Below are positions 8,509-16,611 of a stretch of DNA of 64,000 nt, in pieces (the first letter of the stretch is position 1; each line of letters begins with the position of its first letter). The notes beneath the pieces are model-generated. The model did no database searches. It was not told where the DNA came from and saw nothing but the letters and a program-made list of their open reading frames with translations. The translations under genes and the position numbers were made by a program. The stretch lies in NCBI GenBank assembly GCA_017631855.1, contig JAGBSP010000020.1:1-64000 (forward strand), written 5' to 3'. Origin of the DNA: Clostridia bacterium. GTDB lineage: Bacteria; Bacillota; Clostridia; Oscillospirales; CAG-272.

Positions 8509-9518
8509 TGCTTGATTCCCCCGAGTGCGGAGAGTACCTGACGAACCGCCGCCGTTACGTCGGCAAAGGCGTCGGGCGTCAGCGATTGCGCACCGTCACA
8601 CAGCGCGTGTGCGGGATCGTTGTGAACCTCGATCATCAGACCGTTCGCACCGCACGCCGCCGCGGCAAGCGCCATCGGCTTGACAAGGCGAGCAACGCCC
8701 GTCGCGTGTGAGGGGTCGACGATTACAGGAAGGTGAGACAGCTCGTGCAGAAGCGGTACTGCGGAAAGATCGAGCGTGTTTCTCGTGTAGGTCTCAAAGG
8801 TTCGGACACCGCGCTCGCAGAGAATCACGTTCTCGTTGCCGCCCGCCATAATGTACTCAGCCGACATCAGAAGCTCCTTTAAGGTGTTGGCAAGACCGCG
8901 CTTCAGAAGAATCGGCTTGTCGGTTCTTCCAAGCTCCTTCAAAAGCTCAAAATTCTGCATATTGCGCGCGCCCACCTGAATCACGTCCACCTCTTCAAAG
9001 AGGGGAAGGTGGTTGGCGTTCATAATTTCGGTCACAATCGGAAGTCCCGTTTCCTTTTTTGCTTCGATCAGAAGCTCAATGCCGTCGGCCTTGAGTCCCT
9101 GAAAATCGTAGGGCGATGTGCGCGGCTTGAACGCGCCGCCGCGAAGCATCGTCGCGCCTGCCGCTTTCACCGCGTGCGCGATCGACATTACCTGCTCCTC
9201 ACTCTCCACCGAGCAAGGACCCGCCATCACGGCGAATATATTGCCGCCGACCGAGGTGTTACCCACCGAAATGATACTGTCATCGGGGTGAAATTTGCGG
9301 TTTGCACTCTTAAATGGCTCGCTGATGCGCTTGACCGATTCAACGATATCAAGGCTTTCCAAGAGCTCTGCATCGATTTTCGAGGTGTCTCCCACAAGAC
9401 CGACAACGGTGTGCAGACTTCCGCGCGAGAGGTGAACCTCAAGTCCCTGAAGTCTGATCCAGGACGAAAGATTTTCAATTTGTGTTTCGGTAGTGCCCGA
9501 TTTTAATACGGCGATCAT
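8505..9518 (-). CDS. aroF: 3-deoxy-7-phosphoheptulonate (DAHP) synthase with N-terminal regulatory domain
   Basis: This enzyme condenses PEP and erythrose-4-phosphate, the entry step of the shikimate pathway. Residues about 1-70 form a small ferredoxin-like domain (starting MIAVLKSGTTETQIEN). In Thermotoga-type AroA-beta enzymes this domain mediates feedback inhibition by Tyr or Phe. The TIM-barrel follows with GPCSVES (near 98), LRGGAFKPRTSPYDFQG, QVGARNMQN, LLKRG and the metal-site DPSHATG. It has a clear AAGGAG site 10 nt upstream. It is the first structural gene of the operon, directly behind the Phe/Tyr leader peptide and terminator, so it is the most attenuation-sensitive position. Confidence 0.96.
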   Translation of the reverse strand: MIAVLKSGTTETQIENLSSWIRLQGLEVHLSRGSLHTVVGLVGDTSKIDAELLESLDIVESVKRISEPFKSANRKFHPDDSIISVGNTSVGGNIFAVMAGPCSVESEEQVMSIAHAVKAAGATMLRGGAFKPRTSPYDFQGLKADGIELLIEAKKETGLPIVTEIMNANHLPLFEEVDVIQVGARNMQNFELLKELGRTDKPILLKRGLANTLKELLMSAEYIMAGGNENVILCERGVRTFETYTRNTLDLSAVPLLHELSHLPVIVDPSHATGVARLVKPMALAAAACGANGLMIEVHNDPAHALCDGAQSLTPDAFADVTAAVRQVLSALGGIKQ

Positions 9519-9583
9519 AAAAATTCTCCTTTAAAATTATGAATTTTTCTGTGGCAGCAAAGTAGCAAAGGGAACATCCACAG

Positions 9584-9627
9584 AAAAAATGAAGCCTTTG
9601 CGGTGTTCTGCACCGGAAAGGCTTCAT
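9584..9627 (-). terminator. Attenuator terminator in front of aroF
   Basis: On the minus strand an 11-bp perfect stem (9617-9627 with 9589-9599) is capped by an inner CGGTG/CACCG helix and followed by six T residues (9584-9589). It lies after the leader peptide stop codon and before aroF, so unless it is prevented from forming it should stop transcription before the operon. A 5-bp match AAAGG (9696-9700) with CCTTT (9617-9621), and a 6-bp match between 9681-9686 and 9598-9603, could compete with it. Confidence 0.88.
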
Positions 9628-9698
9628 GAATTTTTATGAAATCGAAAATTCGATTGGATAAAATCAACTGAAACGAAAATCCGCAACAAAAAGCACCT

Positions 9699-9767
9699 TT
9701 ATTTTTTCGACTGCGTAAAGCAATAAAAATAAAGGTAATAAAATTTGTTAGCGAAAGAACGGTTCAT
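9699..9767 (-). CDS. Aromatic-rich leader peptide of the aro operon
   Basis: A 22-codon ORF with its own AGGAG site (8-nt spacing) lies between the promoter and the terminator. Eight of its 22 residues are Phe or Tyr, concentrated in the run FYYLYFYCF. The codons for YLYF (9725-9736) are perfectly complementary over 12 bases to 9695-9706, just past and including the stop codon, so this part of the message can fold into a hairpin that a stalled ribosome would melt. This is the classical design of a ribosome-mediated attenuator (as in pheA/pheST leaders). I infer that shortage of charged tRNA-Phe/Tyr raises expression of the operon. The peptide itself probably has no other role. Confidence 0.85.
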   Translation of the reverse strand: MNRSFANKFYYLYFYCFTQSKK

Positions 9768-9797
9768 TGCCTTTTCTCCTTTGTTTTCGTTACACAC

Positions 9798-9826
9798 ATT
9801 TTAGCACGCTAAAACGCGTTTGTCAA
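9798..9826 (-). promoter_or_regulatory. Promoter of the aromatic amino acid operon
   Basis: TTGACA (-35, 9821-9826) and TAAAAT (-10, 9798-9803) are separated by 17 bases on the minus strand. Transcription would start near 9791, about 24 nt before the leader peptide start codon. Confidence 0.88.
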
Positions 9827-9837
9827 GAGATTTCTCT

Positions 9838-9877
9838 AAAAAAATTACTCTCACGGAAAAAATTTTTCCGTGAGAGT
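9838..9877 (-). terminator. Terminator of the F420-ligase-like gene
   Basis: ACTCTCACGG (9847-9856) pairs with CCGTGAGAGT (9868-9877) through an A/T-rich inner stem, and on the minus strand it is followed by seven T residues (9838-9844). It separates this gene from the aro promoter. The near-perfect symmetry means it could work in both directions. Confidence 0.85.
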
Positions 9878-9888
9878 GAAAAAATTGC

Positions 9889-11085
9889 TTATTCGGTGGT
9901 GTAGTTGTCGAAATAACCCTGAATAAATACGATGGGCGTACCCTTGTCGCCCGAACCCGAGGTCAGATCGCAAAGCGAACCGATCAGGTCGGTGAGCTGA
10001 CGGGGCGTCGTACCCTCGGAAGCCATCTGACCGACGAGGTTGCCGTCCTTTTCCTGAATCTTTGCCTTGATGGCGGCTTTCAGCTCGTCACCCGAAAGAT
10101 CGCCGAACTCGTTGTCGGCAAGATACTTCAGCTTCAGCTCGTTGGGCGTACCCTCAAGACCTGCGGTGTAAGCGGGCGCTACCACCGGGTCCGCAAGCTC
10201 CCAAATCTTTCCAATGGGATCCTTAAACGCGCCGTCACCGTAAACCATAACCTCAATGCGCTTGCCCGTTGCGTCAAACAGCTTTGCCTGAATGGCATCA
10301 ACGACTACCTGACAGTCGCGGGGGAAGAGCTTGACTTGATCCTCGGTCGCCTTGTTCGAGCCAAGCAGACCGTAATTGGCGTTGAAGCCGCTGCCGTTGA
10401 CGGGAGCATTCATAATTTCGTCAAGACCGAGCACGATCTCGGCGCCCGAAGCCTTGAGAATTCTCTTGGTGCGGATTCTCGAGTGAATATCACAGCAGAG
10501 CACGTTCTTCGTGTAGCCCAGAATTGCCTTCGGGTTGTTCGCGAAAACGATCTCAACGTCAGCGCCGCACTCACGGATCAGCGACTCGTAGTACTCTACG
10601 TAGTCCACACCCGTAAATCTGTGCTTCTCGTAGCCGAAGAGCTCACGGTATTTTTCCAGCGTCAGTACGTCGCAGTAGGGGTTGACACCCTTCTCGTCGA
10701 CCGCGTCAAGACTGATGAGGTGGTTTCCAACCTCGTCCGAGGGATAGGAAAGCATCAGAACGACCTTCTTAACACCCTTCGCAATACCGCGCAGACAGAT
10801 TGCAAAGCGGTTGCGGCTCAGAATGGGGAAGATCACGCCGACCGTAGCGTCAGCGCCGAACTTTGCCTTGACGTCAGCGGCAATATCGTCCACCGATGCG
10901 TAGTTACCCTGCGCACGTGCGACGATCGCCTCGGTCATAGCAACAATATCTCTGTCGTGGAACTCAAACTTTGCATCCTTTGATGCTTCAAGAACACATT
11001 CGGTGACGATATCAACGATATTGTCGCCGCTCTTGATGATGGGCGCTCTTACGCCGCGCGATACGGTTCCAATCATACGACTCAT
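9889..11085 (-). CDS. Coenzyme F420-0:L-glutamate ligase-like protein
   Basis: The 398 residues match the CofE-like (F420-0 gamma-glutamyl ligase) family: an N-terminal GVRAPIIKSGDNIVDIV segment, then DRDIVAMTEAIVARAQGN, SRNRFAICLRGIA and a C-terminal KDPIGKIWELADP segment with VYGDGAFKDP. Many Clostridia carry this family although they do not make F420, so the name describes the fold (amide-bond formation between a carboxylate and Glu-like amine, GTP dependent in CofE), not the substrate. I chose the ATG at 11085 (9 nt after AAGGAG); an upstream in-frame ATG at 11091 has only 3-nt spacing. It is monocistronic with its own promoter and terminator. Confidence 0.75.
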   Translation of the reverse strand: MSRMIGTVSRGVRAPIIKSGDNIVDIVTECVLEASKDAKFEFHDRDIVAMTEAIVARAQGNYASVDDIAADVKAKFGADATVGVIFPILSRNRFAICLRGIAKGVKKVVLMLSYPSDEVGNHLISLDAVDEKGVNPYCDVLTLEKYRELFGYEKHRFTGVDYVEYYESLIRECGADVEIVFANNPKAILGYTKNVLCCDIHSRIRTKRILKASGAEIVLGLDEIMNAPVNGSGFNANYGLLGSNKATEDQVKLFPRDCQVVVDAIQAKLFDATGKRIEVMVYGDGAFKDPIGKIWELADPVVAPAYTAGLEGTPNELKLKYLADNEFGDLSGDELKAAIKAKIQEKDGNLVGQMASEGTTPRQLTDLIGSLCDLTSGSGDKGTPIVFIQGYFDNYTTE

Positions 11086-11142
11086 AATCATAAACTCCTT
11101 ATAGTACGAATAGCATACGGCAAAAACGCCGTACGACATTAT

Positions 11143-11171
11143 ATTATATCATAGTGTCTGGAAAAATTCAA
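11143..11171 (-). promoter_or_regulatory. Promoter of the F420-ligase-like gene
   Basis: TTGAAT (11166-11171) and TATAAT (11143-11148), 17-base spacer, on the minus strand about 58 nt upstream of the chosen start codon. Confidence 0.8.
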
Positions 11172-11206
11172 GATAATTTTTTAATTTTTTTCAAAAAATC
11201 GAAAAA

Positions 11207-12193
11207 TTAGAGTAGGGAAGCCACGAGCTCTTCATACGGCTTTGCCGAAAGATACGCGGGCGGTACGTCAAAGACGGTCTTGCAACCGACAGCACCCTCG
11301 CGAGCCATGCGAGCGAGCGCACGTGCATAGGCAACGATCACAGACGCGGTGAATTCGGGGTTCGAGTCGAGCTTCAAGGAATACTCAATCACGTGCGAAT
11401 GTTCAAGATTCTTGCCCGTCTTGCCCGTGCGAATGACAAATCCGCCGTGCGGAATGCCCGAGTGATCGCGACGGAGCTCGTCAAGCGAAATGAAATGAAC
11501 GACCGTGTCATAGTCGGCAAAATAGTTGGGCATCTCGCAGATCTCGCGCTCAATGCGAGCAAGGTCAGCACCTTCCTCGGCAACCACAAAGCACTCGCGC
11601 AAATGTTTTTCGCGCGTCGAAAGCTCGGGGCACGAGCCGCTGCGAACAGCCGAGAGCGCTTCCTCTTTCGGAATGGTATATTGCTTTGCGTCAACAACGC
11701 CCGAAATGCGGCGAATGGCATCCGAGTGACCTTGGCTCACGCCCTTGCCCCAAAAAGTGTAGTCGCGACCGTCGGGCAGAATCGCACCCGCGAGAAGACG
11801 GTTCAGCGAGAACATTCCGGGGTCCCAACCAACCGAAATCATCGCGGCGTTGCCACCCTCACGAGCGGCGGCGTCGACCGAGGCAAAGTGCTCGGGAATC
11901 TTCGCGTGCGTGTCGAAGGAATCAATCACGCAGAAATGCTTGGCAAGAGCAGGGGTCTGTACGGGCAGATCTGTCGCAGAACCGCCGCAAAGGATCAGAA
12001 CGTCGATTTTGCCAACGTAAGAGAGAATATCGTTTGCCGAAACAACGGGAACCCCCGCCGTACCGAGCGTCAGCGAAGAGGGATCACGTCGTGTGAAAAC
12101 AGCGACGAGAGAGAGATCGGGATTTTGAGCGATCGCGCACTCAATGCCGCGACCGAGATTTCCGTAACCGTAGATACCAATGCGAATAGCCAT
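11207..12193 (-). CDS. ddh: meso-diaminopimelate D-dehydrogenase
   Basis: Ddh reductively aminates tetrahydrodipicolinate to meso-DAP in one NADPH- and ammonia-dependent step, supplying lysine and peptidoglycan. The 328 residues begin MAIRIGIYGYGNLG, a Rossmann GxGNLG loop. Family segments seen: FTRRDPSSL, CGGSATDLP, IDSFDTHA, SVGWDPGMFSLNR, and FWGKGVSQGHSDAIRRI, which holds substrate-contact residues. The ATG at 12193 is chosen because it begins the family's N-terminus; the upstream in-frame extension is hydrophobic nonsense. It is monocistronic with its own promoter. Presence of Ddh implies meso-DAP type peptidoglycan. Confidence 0.95.
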   Translation of the reverse strand: MAIRIGIYGYGNLGRGIECAIAQNPDLSLVAVFTRRDPSSLTLGTAGVPVVSANDILSYVGKIDVLILCGGSATDLPVQTPALAKHFCVIDSFDTHAKIPEHFASVDAAAREGGNAAMISVGWDPGMFSLNRLLAGAILPDGRDYTFWGKGVSQGHSDAIRRISGVVDAKQYTIPKEEALSAVRSGSCPELSTREKHLRECFVVAEEGADLARIEREICEMPNYFADYDTVVHFISLDELRRDHSGIPHGGFVIRTGKTGKNLEHSHVIEYSLKLDSNPEFTASVIVAYARALARMAREGAVGCKTVFDVPPAYLSAKPYEELVASLL

Positions 12194-12230
12194 AAAAACC
12201 TGCCTTTCCAAAAGCAAAAATAACAACAAT

Positions 12231-12259
12231 AGTATAGCATATCTCCCCCGCATTTGCAA
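12231..12259 (-). promoter_or_regulatory. Promoter of ddh
   Basis: TTGCAA (12254-12259) and TATACT (12231-12236), 17-base spacer, on the minus strand 38 nt upstream of the ddh start codon. Confidence 0.8.
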
Positions 12260-12529
12260 GATTTTTGAAAATATTTTTTGGTTTTTTAAAAATTCGTTCA
12301 AAATCCATCATTATTTATATATGATATGACAGGAAAGCATTTTGCGTACCCCCGCACGGACGATCGCATATCGCCAAGGATATCCTCCCCGTTGTCATTC
12401 TCGAGCGAAGCAAAGAATCTCGATGGAGATGCTCTCAAAGAAATGTGTAAGAGATTCGATCAAAATCACCAACTTTTTCATTTGCTTTTGTGCAAAACAT
12501 AAAAAATTTCCTTTGCGTTCATATTTTGC
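12260..12529. other. Divergent intergenic region without a gene
   Basis: This stretch between ddh and the first beta-helix gene shows no ORF with a ribosome site. It contains a degenerate repeat-like sequence (12392-12458) and a short GGATATCC palindrome near 12378. Nothing else is recognised. Confidence 0.6.
12392..12458. repeat. Degenerate dispersed intergenic repeat (possible)
   Basis: The sequence TTGTCATTCTCGAGCGAAG followed by AAGAATCTCG and then GAGATTCG at 12451-12458 resembles a palindromic intergenic element that I recall as dispersed in many gut Firmicutes. Here one arm is recognisable and the opposite arm has decayed. There is only one copy in the window, so the repeat nature is not shown by this sequence. 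Confidence 0.3.
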
Positions 12530-12558
12530 TTGACAATCTTGCTGAAGTGTGGTAATCT
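12530..12558 (+). promoter_or_regulatory. Promoter of the first beta-helix protein gene
   Basis: TTGACA (12530-12535) and TAATCT (12553-12558), 17-base spacer. The 110-nt untranslated leader contains two small hairpins, GTAC/GTAC at 12577-12589 and AATTTCGT (12600-12607) with ACGAAATT (12617-12624). Confidence 0.78.
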
Positions 12559-12676
12559 TTATATTAGATATAGAATGTACTAATAGTACGTCCTATCGGA
12601 ATTTCGTTGTTTGGGGACGAAATTTCATAAACAAATTTCAAAATTTTTAAAAAATAATGAAAGGAATATAATCATT

Positions 12677-15600
12677 ATGAAAACAAGAACCCAAAAGCTA
12701 ATTTCCCTTGTTTTGGTGCTGATGATGCTCGTCACGATGGTTCCCGCAGGAATCTTCACGGCAAGCGCAGAAGACGACGCGATCGTGATCGAAACTCTTG
12801 ATCAATGGAACGCGTATGCAGAAACAGGCACCGAAACTTTTGCAGGTAAGACTGTAAAACTTGGCGACAATATCACTGGTATCACCAAGCCCCTCGCGGC
12901 TAATTTTGCAGGTACCTTCGACGGTGATGGATACGCAATTTATGATGTGACCTTTGAGGGCGCAGGTGTAATTGCAGCCAAACTGTCCGGTTCTGCAATC
13001 GTTAAGAACGTTAAGTTCGAAAACGTTGACATCACGGGCACGGGCAACACCGGCTTGATTGCAGGAGCGGTAACTGTATCCGGCGAAAACAAGATTACGA
13101 TTGAAAAAATCAACGTAGATGCTAATTCTTCCGTTAGCGGTGCGGCTGCTACGGGCGGTCTTATCGGTCATGCAACGTTGAGCAATTCTGCAACCCTTGC
13201 TTTTGATAGCATTGATGCGGCAGCTGCTGTTTCTGGTTCTGGTTTGGTAGGAAAGACCAACCAAAAAGAAGCGAAGTCAATTGGCGGTATCTTGGGTTAC
13301 GGTTTGGTTTCTACCACAACTGCTGCAGGTGCTACGGCGCCCCTGTTCTCTGCGAACGCTTGTTTGGTAATGGGTACTGTCAGTGCAACTGGTACTCCTG
13401 ATACCGCGAACAATATATATATGCCTCCGGTATCCGGTGTGTTTGGCATTTTGGAGGGTGGCGGTTACAATAGCCACAAGAGAATCTCGGTTACCAATTG
13501 TTTCATTGGTGCAAAAATGACGACCACTGGCCCGAATAAGAGTTGTCTGATAGCAGCATATGACGAAGGTGGTAATTTTACTTATTCCAATGTCAAAAGC
13601 ATTACTGGCGCAACTTATAATCAGTACGGCGGTGGAAACAATGGTTCTACCGTAAATGGTGAAACTCCTCCGGCTACTTATTGGGGCGCTACTCACATGA
13701 AGGATATTGCTACCGTATCTCTCGAGGATGCTCAGGCATTCTTCACTAGAAACGACAAAAACTTTATCTCGATAAAAACCATTGATAACTACGACACGAT
13801 AGAAACTTTTGAGATTGACAGTGCTGCAAAGTGGAACGAGTTGGCAAGAAGTGTTCACAACTTTGAGGGCAAAAAGGTTGTTCTAACGAAGGATTTCGAC
13901 GCAAACGACGAAGAGCTTACGACCTTTGCGAATGTTTTCAAGGGTACTTTTGATGGCAACAACAAGACGATCTCTAATGCAATTGTTAACGGTAACGGCG
14001 TGATCGCAAACATCCTCGAAGGTGGTGCAACCGTTCAGAACGTAAAGTTCGTAAACGTTGATGTAACCGGCACGGGTGCCGTTGGTATGATCGCGGGAAC
14101 GCTTGCTCCTGCAAATACTACCACGATTACCAAAATCAGCATTGATGATACTTCTTCGGTTACCGGTACAACTCAAACAGGCGGACTGATTGGTATTGTC
14201 AACACGGCAAACACCTATACGCTTGCTGTTAGCAATCTTTCGATGAAAGCTGAGGTCGCTGGCGGAACGACCGGCGGTGTAGTTGGTAAGGTAGGTAACA
14301 ATACCAATGCGACCTCCCAAGCATACGTGAACATTAGCAACGCAATTATTTCTCCTGCTGCAAAGGTTCAGGGCGGTGCTGTTGGAGACTTTCTTGGTGC
14401 ACGCCCTGCGGCAAATACTGCTTCTACAACGGCATCGAGATTGTCTTTGACCAACGTTGCAATGCTTGGTTCTAATTATACTTATTTCATTTCCAATACT
14501 TCCAATAACGTTTCGAATGTTGCTTATACGAATATGTATGTAACATCCACAAGTATAGGATTCTTATACTCTGGTTCTTATGCCACTTACATCAATGGTA
14601 TTCATTGTAAAGATGCTACTAGCGTTGATAGATACTCCCCCACAGTGGTTAATATTGTCGATAAGGGAACGATCGAGATTCCGTGGCTGATTGATGATTC
14701 TGATGTGAATACGTATTTCTCCGAGGACGAGAACGGATACGTTATTTATGGCTATGATCCTTCTTTGATTCCTGATTATGCAACCACCAATACGTTTGAA
14801 ATCGCTAATATTGACGATTGGAATGCGCTGGCAGGTAAGGATCATACTTTTGCAGGCAAAAAAATTGTACTGACTAAGGATATTGATGCAACTGGTGTTA
14901 CGCTTTTGCCGCTTGCTACTTATTTTGCAGGTGATTTTGACGGTCAGGGGCACACTATTACCGGTGCAACCGTGAATGGTGCTGGTTTGATCGCCGATAC
15001 TCTGTTGGGTGGAGGAGTTATTCAAAAGGTTTCTTTTGATGGTGTAACTGTCAATAATCAATCCGGTAATGCAGGAATTCTTGCAGGATCCTTGATTGCT
15101 GATAGGGGAGCCAAGATTAATATTACTCAAATTAATGTTACTAACTCGTCCGTTACGGGTACTGGTTACGCTGGTGGTTTGATTGGTTCTATAAAGGTAA
15201 CTGAATCGAAAACAAGTGGCGTGATTGATGTTTCGAAAATTTATTCTCAAGTTACTGTTACATCGAGTGCTAACAATACTGCTGTAGGTGGTCTGATTGG
15301 CTATGCCGAGGTGAAAGGTACTTCGCGCGATGTGTCTGTGACTTTGAATCTTGAAGATGCGATTGTTGATTCTAAACTGTCCGGCGGTAACAAAAGAGCA
15401 GGTGTTGTAGGTTATTTCCTGGGCGATGCTGCTATTCCTGCTAATGGTGGATCTACAGACATAAACAATACCAAAAATAACATTACTACTTACTTTAACA
15501 TGAAAGATCTTGTGGTGAAAACCCAAGGCTTCACTTATAGAGTTGCAGAAACAAAGTATGGAGCGTTTACGTGTGAAAATCTGTACCTTGTAGGAGCGAA

Positions 15601-16237
15601 AGATACTGATAATATATTCCGCCTTGAAGGTTATGCATCTTGGCTGAACCAGATTCACCCTTCTCTGTTGGGTAAAGACGGTAATCGTGATTTTATTACC
15701 ACGGCCTCGATTGCGGCAAGTGGAAAGATGGACGTCCCCTTTATTTTGAATACCGTTGCAACTTCGGAAGATGTTGCGAAGATGGCAATGAATCTTTCTG
15801 ATAAGGAAGGATTCTTGCGATTGGTTCCTCAGCAGTTCCAGGTAGTAGGTCTCCAGCAGAGTGCTTCGTTTACAACTGACTACGCACTTCGCTTCATCGC
15901 TCCGATGTATTTGGAGAACGCTTCGGATATCAAGATGACTGTCGTTGCTGCGTATACGAATGCCGATGGTAAAGCAGTGACAAAGACCTTTGAGGCAGAA
16001 ACCACCATGTATGATGGTCTGACTGCGTACGATGAGTACAAGATCACCGAAAAGGATCTCATTCGCGCTTCTGACTACGGCGCAAATAAGCTGGCAGGCT
16101 TTACGATCTACGGTATTCCTGTAGGCATGTACGATATTACCTTCGAGGCAACGGTAACCTATACGGTTGGCGAGACGACTGTAACGTCGGTTCCTGTTAC
16201 CGTTATGTTTAACATTGATGGTGCTTTGGCAAAATAA
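12677..16237 (+). CDS. Secreted GLUG-type beta-helix surface protein 1
   Basis: A 1186-residue exported protein. The signal peptide is clear: KTRTQK, a hydrophobic core LVLVLMMLVTMVP, then TASA near residue 34. Three modules follow (starting near 38, 378 and 715). Each opens with a W-N-x-L/Y-A motif and a TFxGKxVxL(T/G)xD segment, then FDGxGxxI and runs of GxxGLIAG / GGLIG repeats characteristic of GLUG-type right-handed beta-helices. A C-terminal domain (from about 1050; YALRFIAP, MYDGLTAYDEYKI, LAGFTIYGIPVG) is shared with the next protein. No LPXTG, SLH or membrane anchor is visible. The ATG at 12677 is preferred over an upstream in-frame ATG because it begins the signal peptide and has AAAGGA upstream. 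Role unknown; adhesin or glycan contact is plausible. Confidence 0.8.
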   Translation: MKTRTQKLISLVLVLMMLVTMVPAGIFTASAEDDAIVIETLDQWNAYAETGTETFAGKTVKLGDNITGITKPLAANFAGTFDGDGYAIYDVTFEGAGVIAAKLSGSAIVKNVKFENVDITGTGNTGLIAGAVTVSGENKITIEKINVDANSSVSGAAATGGLIGHATLSNSATLAFDSIDAAAAVSGSGLVGKTNQKEAKSIGGILGYGLVSTTTAAGATAPLFSANACLVMGTVSATGTPDTANNIYMPPVSGVFGILEGGGYNSHKRISVTNCFIGAKMTTTGPNKSCLIAAYDEGGNFTYSNVKSITGATYNQYGGGNNGSTVNGETPPATYWGATHMKDIATVSLEDAQAFFTRNDKNFISIKTIDNYDTIETFEIDSAAKWNELARSVHNFEGKKVVLTKDFDANDEELTTFANVFKGTFDGNNKTISNAIVNGNGVIANILEGGATVQNVKFVNVDVTGTGAVGMIAGTLAPANTTTITKISIDDTSSVTGTTQTGGLIGIVNTANTYTLAVSNLSMKAEVAGGTTGGVVGKVGNNTNATSQAYVNISNAIISPAAKVQGGAVGDFLGARPAANTASTTASRLSLTNVAMLGSNYTYFISNTSNNVSNVAYTNMYVTSTSIGFLYSGSYATYINGIHCKDATSVDRYSPTVVNIVDKGTIEIPWLIDDSDVNTYFSEDENGYVIYGYDPSLIPDYATTNTFEIANIDDWNALAGKDHTFAGKKIVLTKDIDATGVTLLPLATYFAGDFDGQGHTITGATVNGAGLIADTLLGGGVIQKVSFDGVTVNNQSGNAGILAGSLIADRGAKINITQINVTNSSVTGTGYAGGLIGSIKVTESKTSGVIDVSKIYSQVTVTSSANNTAVGGLIGYAEVKGTSRDVSVTLNLEDAIVDSKLSGGNKRAGVVGYFLGDAAIPANGGSTDINNTKNNITTYFNMKDLVVKTQGFTYRVAETKYGAFTCENLYLVGAKDTDNIFRLEGYASWLNQIHPSLLGKDGNRDFITTASIAASGKMDVPFILNTVATSEDVAKMAMNLSDKEGFLRLVPQQFQVVGLQQSASFTTDYALRFIAPMYLENASDIKMTVVAAYTNADGKAVTKTFEAETTMYDGLTAYDEYKITEKDLIRASDYGANKLAGFTIYGIPVGMYDITFEATVTYTVGETTVTSVPVTVMFNIDGALAK

Positions 16238-16255
16238 TCAAGGAGGTTACGAACG

Positions 16256-16384
16256 ATGAAAAAGTACAATGAAGCAACAATTGAATTGATTTCTCTCTCC
16301 GTAGCCGATGTAATTACCGCTTCTGTTAACGATGTTGGTTCTCGTATGGGATGGTTCGATGCCAACGAAGAAGATGAGGAATAA
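16256..16384 (+). CDS. 42-residue peptide with VGSxMGWxD tail
   Basis: A short ORF begins 18 nt after the first beta-helix gene with a perfect AAGGAGG site (9-nt spacing), so it is very likely translated. The peptide starts MKKYNEATIELISLS, continues ADVITAS, and ends GSRMGWFDANEEDEE with an acidic tail. Its VGSRMGWFD segment closely matches VGSVMGWND at the extreme C-terminus of the neighbouring 514-residue surface protein. It has no signal peptide or hydrophobic segment. I do not recognise a characterised family. It could be a detached tail domain, a peptide precursor or a chaperone-like partner of the surface proteins; none is shown. Confidence 0.7.
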   Translation: MKKYNEATIELISLSVADVITASVNDVGSRMGWFDANEEDEE

Positions 16385-16411
16385 TCTTCTTTGCGAAAAC
16401 TGAAAAAAACT

Positions 16412-16450
16412 ACAGCGGTCTGCTTTGGCAGACCGCTGTTTGGTTTTGGT
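16412..16450 (+). terminator. Terminator after the 42-residue ORF
   Basis: A 12-bp stem (16412-16423 with 16428-16439) is followed by a T/G-rich tract. It is a near copy of the terminator at 18188-18223. Confidence 0.85.
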
Positions 16451-16523
16451 TTGGAATAATTACCAAAAAGAGCAGGGTGTTTTGATGAAAAATACCAAAA
16501 ATGAAAATCTTATTTTCTTTTCC

Positions 16524-16552
16524 TTGACAAAAACGATAAAATTTGATATAAT
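16524..16552 (+). promoter_or_regulatory. Promoter of the second beta-helix protein gene
   Basis: TTGACA (16524-16529) and TATAAT (16547-16552), 17-base spacer. The 80 bases upstream, including TTTGGAATAAT and GTTTTGATGAAAA, are closely repeated before the third paralogue (18230-18329), so promoter and upstream sequence were duplicated together. Confidence 0.88.
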
Positions 16553-16611
16553 GTATGATAACATAATATGTGTAATTATGCAATCATATCGCATATGAAA
16601 GGAAGAATCTT

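Noticed and set aside
9519-9797. T-box riboswitch in the aroF leader
   Set aside because: No conserved GGGTGGNACCGCG-type T-box sequence or specifier-loop pattern is present; the translated aromatic leader peptide plus terminator explains the region better.
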